This document shows positions 1-9,505 of a DNA stretch of 64,000 bases, piece after piece. Each line of letters begins with the position of its first letter. Position 1 is the first letter of the stretch. A program made the position numbers and the translations under genes. The notes under the pieces were generated by a model. It was not told the origin of the DNA, searched no databases, and saw only the letters and a program-made list of their open reading frames with translations. This stretch comes from CAWCVR01 sp963799105 (GTDB taxonomy: Bacteria > Acidobacteriota > Terriglobia > Bryobacterales > Bryobacteraceae). The stretch is taken from the NCBI GenBank assembly GCA_963799105.1, contig CAWCVR010000007.1, forward strand, positions 248,001 through 312,000, written 5' to 3'.

Positions 1-1
1 G

Positions 2-130
2 CAGATTCCCGTGCGCGACCGATGGGCGATCGTGGCCTACGTCCGCGCGCTGCAGTTGAGCCACCACGCAACCCTTGCCGACGTCCCGCCCGCCAACCGG
101 GCGCAACTGGAAGGCGGAGGCTCGCAATGA
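2..130 (+). CDS. ActE-like cytochrome c, C-terminal fragment (partial)
   Basis: An open frame enters from the left edge and ends at TGA 128-130, giving about 42 residues. The visible stretch PVRDRWAIVAYVRALQLS is the usual last helix of class I c-type cytochromes, and this wording is typical of the mono-haem cytochrome subunit (ActE) of alternative complex III. The stop overlaps the ATG of the next gene (ATGA at 127-130), as expected in an act operon. The haem-binding CxxCH lies outside the window, so the assignment rests on the C-terminal helix and on the ActF-like gene that follows. Confidence 0.6.
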   Translation, partial: QIPVRDRWAIVAYVRALQLSHHATLADVPPANRAQLEGGGSQ

Positions 131-1320
131 CGGCCCAAACGGTGGACTTCCGGATTCCCGCCGAACTGCGGAGCGAGATGCGGCGATGGCGCAACCGCGC
201 GGCGGTGGTAGGGGCGGCGGGCGCCGTGCTGACGGCCATCGGCATGGTTGCGGTTTCGCCCAACCAGTTCTACCGCTCGTACCTGTGGTCCTACATTTTC
301 GTGCTGGGTTTGAGCCTGGGGCCGATGGCGTGGCTGATGCTGCAATACGTCACCGGCGGCGCGTGGGGCGCCATCATCCGCCGTCCAGCCGAAGCCGCGG
401 CGCGCACGCTGCCGCTGGTGGCCGCGATGTTTCTGCCCATCGTCCTCGGCATGAACAATCTGTACCCGTGGATGCCGGTACACCATTTGGCGCTCCCGGC
501 GCACCAGGCGCAGTGGCTGAGGCCCGGGTTCTTTCTGGCGCGCGCGGCGGTGTACTTCGCCGGGTGGCTGCTGCTGGCGTGGCTCTTCAGCCGCTGGTCG
601 GCGCAGGAGGATCGCGAGGGCGCGGCGGCGGCGCGGCGCAAACTGGGCAGGCTGGCCGGACCGGGACTGGTGTTCTGGGGCATGGCGGTTTCGTTCATGT
701 CCATCGACTGGATTCTCTCGGTGAAGCCGGAGTGGTTCTCGACCATGTTCCCGCTGCTGGTGATCGTCGGCCAGGCGCTGACGGCCATGGCGTTCCTGAT
801 CGCGCTGCTGGTGCTGCTCTCGTTCCGCCGGCCGATGAGCGAAGTGCTGACGCCGCGGCACCTGCACGACCTGGGAAAATTCCTGTTGGCCCTGGTGATG
901 GTGTGGGCGTATTTCTCGTTCTCGCAATTCCTCATCATCTGGGCGGGAAACCTGCCGGAAGAAATCCCCTGGTACCAGGTGCGGCTGAATCACGGGTGGG
1001 AGGCGGTGGCGCTGCTGCTGGTGATCGGCCACTTCGCGCTGCCGTTCGCGCTGCTGCTCTCGCGCGATTTGAAGCGCAATTTCAAACTGCTGGCCTGGAT
1101 CGCGGGGTTCATCCTGGCGATGCGGCTGGTGGATTTGTACTGGCAGATCTCGCCCTACTTTCGCGCCGGTGTGTTCGGCGTGAGTTGGCTGGACTTCACC
1201 GCTCCCGTTGGCCTGGTGGGCATCTGGCTGGCGTACTTCCTGGCGCAACTGGAAAAGCGGCCGCTGCTCGCGCCCAACGAACCGGAGCTGGAGGAGGTAT
1301 TGGCACATGGCCGGGAATGA
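127..1320 (+). CDS. actF: Alternative complex III, ActF-like quinol-oxidising membrane subunit
   Basis: A 397-residue polytopic membrane protein with about ten hydrophobic segments. It resembles the ActF (NrfD/PsrC-like) quinol:cytochrome c oxidoreductase subunit 2. Alternative complex III oxidises quinol and passes electrons to cytochrome c or directly to the oxidase. The start at 127 is chosen because it overlaps the upstream stop (ATGA) and leaves a short basic N-terminus before the first membrane segment; the same frame is open back to 22 but that part covers the ActE tail. The neighbours (ActE-like end upstream, SCO and cox genes downstream) match the act-cox supercluster known from Rhodothermus and Solibacter. 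The family call rests on topology and context. Confidence 0.75.
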   Translation: MTAQTVDFRIPAELRSEMRRWRNRAAVVGAAGAVLTAIGMVAVSPNQFYRSYLWSYIFVLGLSLGPMAWLMLQYVTGGAWGAIIRRPAEAAARTLPLVAAMFLPIVLGMNNLYPWMPVHHLALPAHQAQWLRPGFFLARAAVYFAGWLLLAWLFSRWSAQEDREGAAAARRKLGRLAGPGLVFWGMAVSFMSIDWILSVKPEWFSTMFPLLVIVGQALTAMAFLIALLVLLSFRRPMSEVLTPRHLHDLGKFLLALVMVWAYFSFSQFLIIWAGNLPEEIPWYQVRLNHGWEAVALLLVIGHFALPFALLLSRDLKRNFKLLAWIAGFILAMRLVDLYWQISPYFRAGVFGVSWLDFTAPVGLVGIWLAYFLAQLEKRPLLAPNEPELEEVLAHGRE

Positions 1321-1783
1321 GCGCCCTCCGCAACACGAAGAGTCGGATGTCAACGTTTGGGCGGTGGGCCGGTTCGTAGTCGCGATGGTTGCGGTCATTG
1401 CCATCGCCCTGGGATTGCTGTTCGGGCTGTTCCGATATTTCGAAAGCGCGACGGGCGGAGTGAAGCCGGCCGCGTGGGAGCGCGTCAACCCCGGCAAGCG
1501 GCCGCCCGAGCCGCGCCTGGAAGAGACGCCGGTGGAGGACCTGCGGAAGTTTCGCGAGGCGGAGGAGCGGAAGTTGAACGGTTACGGGTGGATCGACCGG
1601 GAAGCCGGCGTAGTGCGGATTCCCGTCGCGCGCGCCATGGAATTGCTGGCGCAGCGCGGATTGCCGGCGCGGGCACAGGCCGGGCCGCAATCGGCGGCCG
1701 CCGATGTCAGCGTGCCGGCGGAGAGCGGTTTGGGAGCGAAGATGCGGCAGGCGGGAGAACCGCTGGCGGGAGAAGTGAAATGA
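1307..1783 (+). CDS. Single-pass membrane protein of the act/cox operon
   Basis: A 158-residue protein beginning inside the end of actF (14-nt overlap). It has a charged N-terminus, one transmembrane segment near residues 20-45, and a soluble tail containing YGWIDREAGVVRIPVARAMELL. Small proteins with this 'gWvd...gvvriPi..AMell' pattern are known to me from act and SCO/cox clusters, where their role is unclear; they may help assembly. No metal-binding motif is visible. The start was chosen at the ATG at 1307, not the earlier in-frame ATG at 1208, because the earlier part is a shadow of actF. Only the operon position supports a respiratory role. Confidence 0.7.
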   Translation: MAGNERPPQHEESDVNVWAVGRFVVAMVAVIAIALGLLFGLFRYFESATGGVKPAAWERVNPGKRPPEPRLEETPVEDLRKFREAEERKLNGYGWIDREAGVVRIPVARAMELLAQRGLPARAQAGPQSAAADVSVPAESGLGAKMRQAGEPLAGEVK

Positions 1784-1802
1784 AGACGGGACATCGTTGC
1801 TT

Positions 1803-2023
1803 TGTGGGGCAGGTTGGCAACCTGCGGCCGATTGTTAATCGGCCTCTCGCGAACGGGTGCCAATGCCGCCCAAACGGGTTGACGGGTTGCCCCGCATCGC
1901 GGCAAGCCGCAACCGAGTCCCGCGTGAACTTGCGGTTCCCGGGGGCGGTTCATCGCCCGCGCAGGCGAGCTGCGCTCGCCGGGCCGATTAACAATCGGCC
2001 GCAGGCTGCCAGCCTGCCCCACA
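1803..2023 (+). repeat. Long inverted palindromic repeat (BIME-like) before the SCO gene
   Basis: A left arm at 1803-1842 (begins TGTGGGGCAGG, ends AATCGG) and a right arm at 1984-2023 match as reverse complements at 38 of 40 positions. Each arm is itself made of short palindromes (GGCAGGTTGGCAACCTGC, CCGATTGTTAATCGG). The middle holds a GGCGAGC...GCTCGC type block. The same design recurs at 17356, 26538 and 54206. It fills the only gap in the act/cox operon, and its right flank (GCGAAGAATATGACAGGTAG, 2041-2060) runs into the start of the next gene. Confidence 0.85.
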
Positions 2024-2049
2024 TAAGACCGTCGCAGCGGGCGAAGAAT

Positions 2050-2925
2050 ATGACAGGTAGTAATACATTGCCGGTCCTGCTTGCGATCTTGGTTCTTCCC
2101 GCATTCGCGCAGCCGGGGCAACCGGCGCCGGCGCAGCCTTCCTATAGCATGCAGGACTCCAATCTGAAGCCCGCTCTGCCGGGCGCGCTCGAAGGCGTGG
2201 GAATCGACCAGAAGCTGGACTACCAGGTGCCCCTCGACATGACGTTTCGCGACGAGGCGGGGCGCGAGGTGGCGTTCTCGACGTTCTTCCATGCGAAGAA
2301 GCCGGTGATCCTGGCGTTGGTCTACTACCGCTGCCCCATGCTGTGCACGCAGATTCTGACGGGGCTGGTGAGCGGCCTCAAGGCGGTTTCGTTCAATCCG
2401 GGCCGGGACTTCGAAGTCGTGAGCCTCAGCTTCGATCCCAAGGACACGCCCGAGTTGGCCGCCGCCAAGAAGGCAACCTATCTGCGCCGCTACGGGCGTC
2501 CGGACACCGTCAACGGCTGGCACTTCCTGACCGGCGACGAGCGGAACATCAAGACGCTGACCGACGCCGTGGGCTTCCACTTCAAATACGACGCCGCGAC
2601 CGACCAGTTCGCGCACGCCAGCGCCATCCTGATTCTGACGCCGGACGGCCGGATCTCGCGGTACTTCTACGGCGTGGAGTACTCGCCGCGCGACATGCGC
2701 CTGGGGCTGGTGGAGGCGTCCCAAGGCAAGATCGGCAGCCCGGTGGACGAGGTGCTGCTGTTCTGCTATCACTACGACCCGGCCACGGGGAAATACGGCG
2801 CCATCGCCATGGGCGGCCTGCGCTTCGCCGGCGCGGGCTTCGTGCTGGTATGCGGCGCGTTTCTGGCAATTGCCTTCCGGCGGGAATCACGCCGCCACAA
2901 GCCCGCCGCGGGGCGGGCCGGATAA
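2050..2925 (+). CDS. SCO1/SenC copper chaperone for cytochrome oxidase
   Basis: A 291-residue thioredoxin-fold protein. The copper-binding CxxxC is visible in YYRCPMLCTQ and the third ligand His in DQFAHASAILIL. A hydrophobic signal or anchor follows the start (LPVLLAILVLPAFA) and a second membrane segment lies near the C-terminus (GAGFVLVCGAFLAIAF). SCO proteins load the CuA site of CoxB, which is encoded just downstream. The ATG at 2050 lies within a sequence conserved at the edge of the palindromic repeat (compare 54418-54446, which has TTTGACAGG where this copy has TATGACAGG). The start codon may therefore be repeat-derived; the in-frame TTG at 2068 is an alternative. Confidence 0.88.
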   Translation: MTGSNTLPVLLAILVLPAFAQPGQPAPAQPSYSMQDSNLKPALPGALEGVGIDQKLDYQVPLDMTFRDEAGREVAFSTFFHAKKPVILALVYYRCPMLCTQILTGLVSGLKAVSFNPGRDFEVVSLSFDPKDTPELAAAKKATYLRRYGRPDTVNGWHFLTGDERNIKTLTDAVGFHFKYDAATDQFAHASAILILTPDGRISRYFYGVEYSPRDMRLGLVEASQGKIGSPVDEVLLFCYHYDPATGKYGAIAMGGLRFAGAGFVLVCGAFLAIAFRRESRRHKPAAGRAG

Positions 2926-2932
2926 CTCGACC

Positions 2933-3886
2933 ATGGGCAAACTACCTCTATTTCCGGAGCAAGCGTCAACGTTCGCTCCCGACGTGGACCACCTGCTGTT
3001 CTTTCTGCTGGCGGTGGCGGCGTTCTTCACGCTGCTTATCTTCGGCGCGATCTTCTATTTCGCCATCCGCTACCGGCGCCGTTCCCACCAGGAACTGCCG
3101 GCCGTGCAGCACGGCGCCATGACGCTCGAGATCCTGTGGACCGCCATCCCCTTCGCCCTGACCATGGTGATGTTCCTCTGGGGCGCCAGCATTTACTTCC
3201 GGGAGGCCCGGCCGCCGGCCGACGCCTTGCAGATCTACGTGGTGGGCAAGCAGTGGATGTGGAAAATGCAGCACATGGAGGGCAAGCGCGAGATCAACGA
3301 GTTGCACATCCCGCTGGGCCGCGCCGTGAAGCTTACCATGACGTCGGAGGACGTGGTTCACAATTTCTTCGTGCCGGCCTTCCGCACCAAGCAGGACGTG
3401 GTGCCGGGTAAGTACTCGACGATATGGTTCCAGCCAACCAAGGCGGGCAAGTATCACCTGTTCTGCGCCGCGTACTGCGGCACGCGGCACTCCGCCATGA
3501 CCGGCTGGATCTACGTGATGGAGCCGCGGGATTACGCCAACTGGATGCGCGGCGGCGAATCCACGGGGTCGCTGGCGGACGACGGGGCCAAGCTGTTCCA
3601 GGACCTGGCCTGCGCCAATTGCCACAAAGCCGACAACCACGGCCGCTGCCCTTCGCTGGTTGGTTTGTTCGGTTCCACAGTCAAACTCACCACCGGCGGC
3701 ACGGTGACGGCGGACGAGGCTTACATCCGCGAATCGATCTTGCAGCCCAACGCCAAGATCGTGGCCGGCTATGCGCCGGTGATGCCGACGTTCCAGGGGC
3801 TGGTGACGGAGGAAGGCGTGTTGCAGTTGGTGGAGTACATCAAGTCGCTCGGCCCCAGGCCGGCGGTGGCGGAGGGCGCGCGCTAG
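2933..3886 (+). CDS. coxB: Cytochrome c oxidase subunit II with fused cytochrome c (caa3 type)
   Basis: A 317-residue protein with two membrane helices (about residues 20-45 and 62-86), then a CuA cupredoxin domain and a C-terminal cytochrome c. CuA ligands are visible: His143 (DVVHNFF) and the cluster CAAYCGTRHSAM with Cys178, Cys182, His186 and Met189. The haem c site is CANCH at residues 227-231. The fused cytochrome marks a caa3-type oxidase that can take electrons directly from a membrane partner such as alternative complex III encoded upstream. No classic signal peptide is evident before the first helix. The stop is four bases from the coxA start. Confidence 0.92.
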   Translation: MGKLPLFPEQASTFAPDVDHLLFFLLAVAAFFTLLIFGAIFYFAIRYRRRSHQELPAVQHGAMTLEILWTAIPFALTMVMFLWGASIYFREARPPADALQIYVVGKQWMWKMQHMEGKREINELHIPLGRAVKLTMTSEDVVHNFFVPAFRTKQDVVPGKYSTIWFQPTKAGKYHLFCAAYCGTRHSAMTGWIYVMEPRDYANWMRGGESTGSLADDGAKLFQDLACANCHKADNHGRCPSLVGLFGSTVKLTTGGTVTADEAYIRESILQPNAKIVAGYAPVMPTFQGLVTEEGVLQLVEYIKSLGPRPAVAEGAR

Positions 3887-3889
3887 ATC

Positions 3890-5508
<1,619 letters not shown>

Positions 5509-5516
<8 letters not shown>

Positions 5517-6177
5517 CCACTCTCAAGCCGAAACGCCCGCCCTGCGCGAGCAGTTCAATACCGAGGCGCAACAGAAGGACGCCTCCACGCTGGGGATGTG
5601 GATCTTCCTCGTCACGGAGATTATGTTCTTCGGCGGCCTGTTCCTGGCGTACACGGTATACCGCCGCTGGTACGCCGACATATTCGCGGTGACCAGTTCC
5701 AGCCTGAACGTGTACATCGGCGCGGCCAACACGGTGGTGCTCTTGTGCAGCAGCCTGACCATGGTGCTGGCGGTGCGCGCGGCGCAACTCGGAAGGCGAA
5801 AGGCGATTGTGATCTTCCTGATCCTGACGCTGCTCCTGGGCGGCGTGTTTCTGGGAGTTAAGGCCTACGAGTGGAACCAGAAGTACGTGGAGCACCACAT
5901 ACCCGGCCCCGATTTCCATTTCGAGGGCGTAGTACAGCAGGGTCCGGCGCAGTTATTCTTCTCGCTGTACTTCGCCATGACGGGCCTGCACGCGCTGCAC
6001 ATGGTGATTGGCGCCGGGCTGCTGATCTGGCTGATCGCGCAGGCGGGCAGGGGGAGATTCTCGGCGACTTACATGACGCCGGTGGATGTGGTGGGCCTCT
6101 ACTGGCATTTCGTGGATATCATCTGGATCTTTCTTTTCCCGCTGCTGTATCTGATCGACCGCCACTTGGGGAAATAG
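5509..6177 (+). CDS. coxC: Cytochrome c oxidase subunit III
   Basis: A 222-residue membrane protein with about five to six hydrophobic segments. It ends with the CoxC signature region GLHALHMVIGAGLL...VGLYWHFVDIIWIFLFPLLYL, in which WHFVD is characteristic. The start is a TTG at 5509 overlapping the coxA stop by eight bases (ttgGCTAGC); no in-frame ATG lies nearby. Overlap with coxA and the three-base gap to the next gene imply translational coupling within the operon. Confidence 0.9.
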
Positions 6178-6179
6178 TC

Positions 6180-6479
6180 ATGACGGAACACATTGATAGT
6201 GCACGGACATACATTCTGGTCTTCCTGGCCCTTATCGGCCTGACGGTGCTGACCACGGCGGTGGCGTTCGTCAACCTGGGGAACTTCAGCGTGGTGGCGG
6301 CCCTGGCCATCGCGGTATGTAAGATGCTGCTGGTGGCGCTGTTCTTCATGCACGTGCGGCATAGCACCCAACTGACCAAGTTAGTGCTGGCGGGAGCGAT
6401 GGTGTGGCTGGCGATTCTGATCCTGCTGACGCTGACGGACTTCGCCACCCGCGGTTTGGCGGGCGTGCCGGGAAGGTAG
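6180..6479 (+). CDS. coxD: Cytochrome c oxidase subunit IV (prokaryotic small subunit)
   Basis: A 99-residue protein with three hydrophobic segments and the family pattern VCKMLLVALFFMHVRHSTQL, in which K...FFMH is typical of bacterial subunit IV (CtaF/CoxD-like). It is the last gene of the oxidase operon, starting two bases after the coxC stop. No strong hairpin terminator is obvious in the 50 bases that follow; a consensus -10 box for the next unit lies there instead. Confidence 0.85.
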   Translation: MTEHIDSARTYILVFLALIGLTVLTTAVAFVNLGNFSVVAALAIAVCKMLLVALFFMHVRHSTQLTKLVLAGAMVWLAILILLTLTDFATRGLAGVPGR

Positions 6480-6529
6480 GATTGGGTCCGGGCCGTGCGT
6501 TATAATGCGTATCGGCACGAGGAACGCGT
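6478..6529 (+). promoter_or_regulatory. Candidate promoter (TATAAT) for the PIN-domain pair
   Basis: A perfect -10 consensus TATAAT lies at 6501-6506, 24 bases before the ATG at 6530. The expected -35 position (about 6478-6483, AGGATT) is a poor match, so this may be an extended or weak promoter. A GAGGA Shine-Dalgarno-like stretch sits a few bases before the ATG. It separates the cox operon from the next unit. Confidence 0.45.
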
Positions 6530-6781
6530 ATGATCGACGTCAAGCAAGCAGTCAACCTGGCGGTGAAGTACTTTACCGACCTCAGCACCCAAGGCGGCAT
6601 CGTCTTCGAGGAGGTGGAACTCGCCCAGAATGGTGGCAACGCGCATTGGCTTGTCACTCTGAGCGTGCCGGCACCCAGTTCGGCTGCCCTCGCCGCTCTA
6701 GGCATTCCCAGGGACTACAAGATTTTCCAGATCGACGCGGAGAACGGGAAGCTGGAGTCGGTAAAGATCCGGAAGCTCTGA
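6530..6781 (+). CDS. Small protein of unknown function paired with a PIN-domain gene
   Basis: An 83-residue soluble protein (begins MIDVKQAVNLAVKYF, ends LESVKIRKL). I do not recognise the family. It has no signal peptide, membrane segment or obvious DNA-binding helix-turn-helix. The predicted order is helix, strand, strand, short linker, strand, helix, somewhat like small alpha/beta regulators. It starts after a GAGGA ribosome site and ends one base before the start of the PIN-domain gene. This tight coupling is the layout of toxin-antitoxin pairs, so it could be the antitoxin or a modulator of the nuclease. Confidence 0.7.
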   Translation: MIDVKQAVNLAVKYFTDLSTQGGIVFEEVELAQNGGNAHWLVTLSVPAPSSAALAALGIPRDYKIFQIDAENGKLESVKIRKL

Positions 6782-6782
6782 G

Positions 6783-7301
6783 ATGGCCGGGCACAGCCAT
6801 GTAGGGGCGCTCATCCGGAAGCACCCGCGCTCACGGCTTTTGATCGACGCCAATCTGCTCCTGCTTTATCAGGTTGGCTGCTTCGATGAGAGGGCGATTG
6901 AGACTTTTCCCCGCACCAAGCAGTACACGATTGAGGACTACCGCCTGTTGGCGAAGCTGGTTGGCCGGTTCTCCTCCGTGGTCACGACTCCGAACATACT
7001 GACGGAAGTCAGCAACCTATCGGGCAAGCTTGGTGATGCGAATCTGCTCCGTTTCCGGGAGGCGTTCAAGGGCACGATTGACATTATTGAGGAGGAGTAC
7101 TGCGCGAGCCTGCAGGCGGCGCGCAGCCCGGCGTTCGTGAAATTTGGGCTGACAGACGCGGGCATTGCGTCCCTGGCGAGCGAGGAAGGCATCCAGGTCC
7201 TTACGGACGATCTGCGGCTGGCGAATTGGTTGGCCTCCAGGGGCTTCGGAGCGTGGAACTTCAATCACATTCGCCAGCAATCGTGGAGCGAACAAGGTTG
7301 A
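6783..7301 (+). CDS. PIN-domain nuclease-like protein
   Basis: A 172-residue protein with the PIN pattern of spaced acidic residues: LLIDANLLLLY (first Asp, residues 21-31), TPNILTEVSNL (Glu), GLTDAGIASLA (Asp) and VLTDDLRLANWL (last Asp). PIN domains of this kind cut RNA using Mg2+ or Mn2+. It is longer than typical VapC toxins (about 130 residues), with an insertion between the second and third acidic positions. It is coupled to the 83-residue gene upstream. The activity and the toxin-antitoxin role are inferred. Confidence 0.75.
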   Translation: MAGHSHVGALIRKHPRSRLLIDANLLLLYQVGCFDERAIETFPRTKQYTIEDYRLLAKLVGRFSSVVTTPNILTEVSNLSGKLGDANLLRFREAFKGTIDIIEEEYCASLQAARSPAFVKFGLTDAGIASLASEEGIQVLTDDLRLANWLASRGFGAWNFNHIRQQSWSEQG

Positions 7302-7318
7302 CCCGCCCGCCCCTGCCG

Positions 7319-7525
7319 CTACTTGCCGGCCGCCACGATGAGAAGGATCGTGATGCCGGCGAACACCACCGTCGCGAAACCCACCGCCATCCACAACTGC
7401 TCCCGCGTGAGGCCCAGCGGGCCCGGCGCGGGAGCGGCCGACTGCTGCGCCGCAGCCGCCGCTTCGCGGCGCGCCAGCGCCTCCTCGGCGGCCGCGCTCG
7501 TTGCGGCCGAATTCCCGGTATACAC
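7319..7525 (-). CDS. Possible small membrane protein
   Basis: A 68-residue reading from a GTG at 7525: an Ala/Glu-rich, probably helical, N-terminal half (AAAEEALARREAAAAAQQ), then a clear membrane segment (WMAVGFATVVFAGITILLIVA). It sits divergently from the gene at 7535, with nine bases between the two starts. There is no ATG and no convincing ribosome site, and Ala-rich open frames arise easily in this GC-rich DNA. The well-formed hydrophobic segment is the main argument that it is real. Confidence 0.4.
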   Translation of the reverse strand: MYTGNSAATSAAAEEALARREAAAAAQQSAAPAPGPLGLTREQLWMAVGFATVVFAGITILLIVAAGK

Positions 7526-7534
7526 TGAGAGTTC

Positions 7535-8368
7535 ATGACGTTTCGCCACGCGATGTGCAATGAGGCGTTCGAAGGGCGGCCGTTCGCCGGCGCCTGCCGG
7601 GCCATTCGCGCGGCCGGATACGGCGGCATCGAAATCGCGCCCTTCACCCTGGCGGCCGATCCGCGGGAGATCTCCGCCGCCCAACGCCGCGAGTACCGCA
7701 ACGTCATCGTGTCCGAGGGTCTCGCCTTCGCCGGCTTGCACTGGCTGATGGTGTCGCCCAAGGGGCTGCACCTCACCGCGCCGGACGCGGCTCTGCGGGA
7801 GCGCAGTTGGGGGCACGTTCGCAACCTGGCGGATCTCTGCGCCGACCTCGGTCCGGACGGCGTGATGGTGCTCGGCTCGCCCCAGCAGCGCTGCACCACT
7901 GGCGGCCTGGCGCCCGAAGAGGCCACCCGCCACCTGGCGGACGGACTGCGCGCCATCGCGCCCCATGCCGCCGCGCGCGGCGTCACCGTGCTGCTGGAAG
8001 CGCTGCCGGCCAACCAGTGCGACGTGGTCCGCACGCTGGCGGAGGCGGTGGGGATGGTGCGCGAGATCGCCAGCCCCGGCGTGCGGACCATGTTCGACGT
8101 GCACAACGCCATGGACGAAGCGGAGCCGCACGCCGCGCTGGTGGAGCGCTATTTCGAGTTCATCCGCCACGTCCACGTGAACGAACGGTACGGGCGGCAC
8201 TGCGGCGCCGGCGACTACGATTTCAAACCCCTGCTGGCGGCGCTCGGGCGGCGCGGCTACACCGGGTGGATTTCGCTCGAAGCGTTCGATTTTTCTCCCG
8301 GCGCCGAACGGCTGGCCGGGGAGTCGCTGCGCTATTTGGAGGGGGAGATTGCGAGGGTATCGTCTTGA
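7535..8368 (+). CDS. Sugar isomerase/epimerase-type TIM barrel (hydroxypyruvate isomerase-like)
   Basis: A 277-residue protein of the xylose isomerase-like TIM barrel superfamily. The metal/acid positions are in the expected strands: LLEALP (Glu), MFDVHN (Asp-His), IRHVHVNE (His) and WISLEAFD (Glu). These match sugar phosphate isomerases, epimerases and hydroxypyruvate isomerase; the exact substrate cannot be read from sequence. Its stop overlaps the TTG start of the epimerase gene, so the two are probably co-translated and may act on the same sugar. Confidence 0.78.
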   Translation: MTFRHAMCNEAFEGRPFAGACRAIRAAGYGGIEIAPFTLAADPREISAAQRREYRNVIVSEGLAFAGLHWLMVSPKGLHLTAPDAALRERSWGHVRNLADLCADLGPDGVMVLGSPQQRCTTGGLAPEEATRHLADGLRAIAPHAAARGVTVLLEALPANQCDVVRTLAEAVGMVREIASPGVRTMFDVHNAMDEAEPHAALVERYFEFIRHVHVNERYGRHCGAGDYDFKPLLAALGRRGYTGWISLEAFDFSPGAERLAGESLRYLEGEIARVSS

Positions 8369-9300
8369 GTCATTACGTGGTCACGGGTGGCGCGGGCTTC
8401 ATCGGATCGGCGATCGTGCGCGCCCTGCTGCGGGAAGGCGCGCGGGTGGTGGTGATCGACAATCTGCTGACCGGCCGCGAATCCAATCTGGAAGAGGTGC
8501 GGCCGGCGATTGAGTTCGCGCGCGCCGATATCCGGAATTACGAAGAGATCGCGCCGTTGCTGCGCGGGGCGGCGGTGGTATTCCACGAAGCGGCGATTCC
8601 CTCGGTGCCGCGGTCCATCGACGACCCGGTACCGTCGCACGAGGTCAACATCGACGGCACGTTCAACGTGCTGCGGGCGGCGCGTGAGGGCGGCGTGGGA
8701 CGGGTGGTGTACGCGGCGTCGTCCTCGGCCTACGGCGACACCGAGGTGCTGCCCAAGGTGGAGACCATGACGCCGCGGCCGAAGTCGCCCTACGCGCTGC
8801 AGAAGCTCACGGGAGAGAGTTACTGCGCGGTGTTTTCGGCGGTGTTCGGCCTGGACACGGTGGCGCTGCGGTATTTCAACGTATACGGTCCGCGGCAGGA
8901 TCCCTCGAGCCAGTATTCGGGCGTGCTCTCGCTGTTTATACGGGCCGCCATCGAGGGCCGCGCGCCCACCATCTTCGGCGATGGAGAGCAGTCGCGCGAC
9001 TTCACGTATGTAGAGGACGTGGCCGAGCTGAACCTGAAGGCGGCGCGCGCCCAGGGCGTCTCGGGCATGGCGATCAACGGCGGCAACGGCGGACGCATCA
9101 CGCTGAATGAGGCGTGGGCGCTGACGCAGCGGCTGGCGGGCGTGACGCTCCCGGCGAAGTACGGCCCGCCGCGCGCCGGGGACGTGCACGATTCGCAGGC
9201 CGATACCACACTGGCGGTGCGGGCGCTGGGCCACGCGCCGCGCTTCTCGTTCGAGGAAGGGATGCGGCGGACGCTGGAATGGTACCGGGCTGCACAGTAG
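8365..9300 (+). CDS. NAD-dependent NDP-sugar epimerase/dehydratase (SDR, WbpP-like)
   Basis: A 311-residue extended short-chain dehydrogenase. The NAD-binding glycine motif TGGAGFIGS is at the N-terminus, the catalytic Tyr-Lys is in SPYALQK, and a Ser-rich strand AASSSAYGD precedes it. RYFNVYGPRQDP and IFGDGEQSRDF are typical of UDP-GlcNAc/UDP-Glc 4-epimerases. The start is TTG at 8365 because it overlaps the previous stop (TTGA) and puts the glycine motif seven residues in. The probable role is making an activated sugar for cell-surface polysaccharide; the substrate is not determinable. Confidence 0.85.
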   Translation: MSHYVVTGGAGFIGSAIVRALLREGARVVVIDNLLTGRESNLEEVRPAIEFARADIRNYEEIAPLLRGAAVVFHEAAIPSVPRSIDDPVPSHEVNIDGTFNVLRAAREGGVGRVVYAASSSAYGDTEVLPKVETMTPRPKSPYALQKLTGESYCAVFSAVFGLDTVALRYFNVYGPRQDPSSQYSGVLSLFIRAAIEGRAPTIFGDGEQSRDFTYVEDVAELNLKAARAQGVSGMAINGGNGGRITLNEAWALTQRLAGVTLPAKYGPPRAGDVHDSQADTTLAVRALGHAPRFSFEEGMRRTLEWYRAAQ

Positions 9301-9505
9301 GCCCGGACTTCGAACCTCATCGGTGTTGGACAACACCATCGGCAATGAACCCCATTGATCCGGGCGTGTCTCAAAGTAACTTCTCCGGCAGTCGATGCGT
9401 CTTACATGCTGTTGAACCCCGGGTACAGCGGTTTAAGGGATTGTCATAGCCGGCCGGCACAATGAGCCGATGCACCTCAAGAGCCGGCTCGCGAGGGGGG
9501 AAGAA

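Noticed and set aside
37..1497. Long open frame of 486 codons on the minus strand
   Set aside because: It is the antisense shadow of actF; the protein is Arg/His/Gln-rich with no fold, typical of GC-rich reverse frames.
1357..2049. N-terminal extension of the SCO protein through the palindromic repeat
   Set aside because: The frame is open, but it covers the upstream gene out of frame and then the repeat; it gives no signal peptide.
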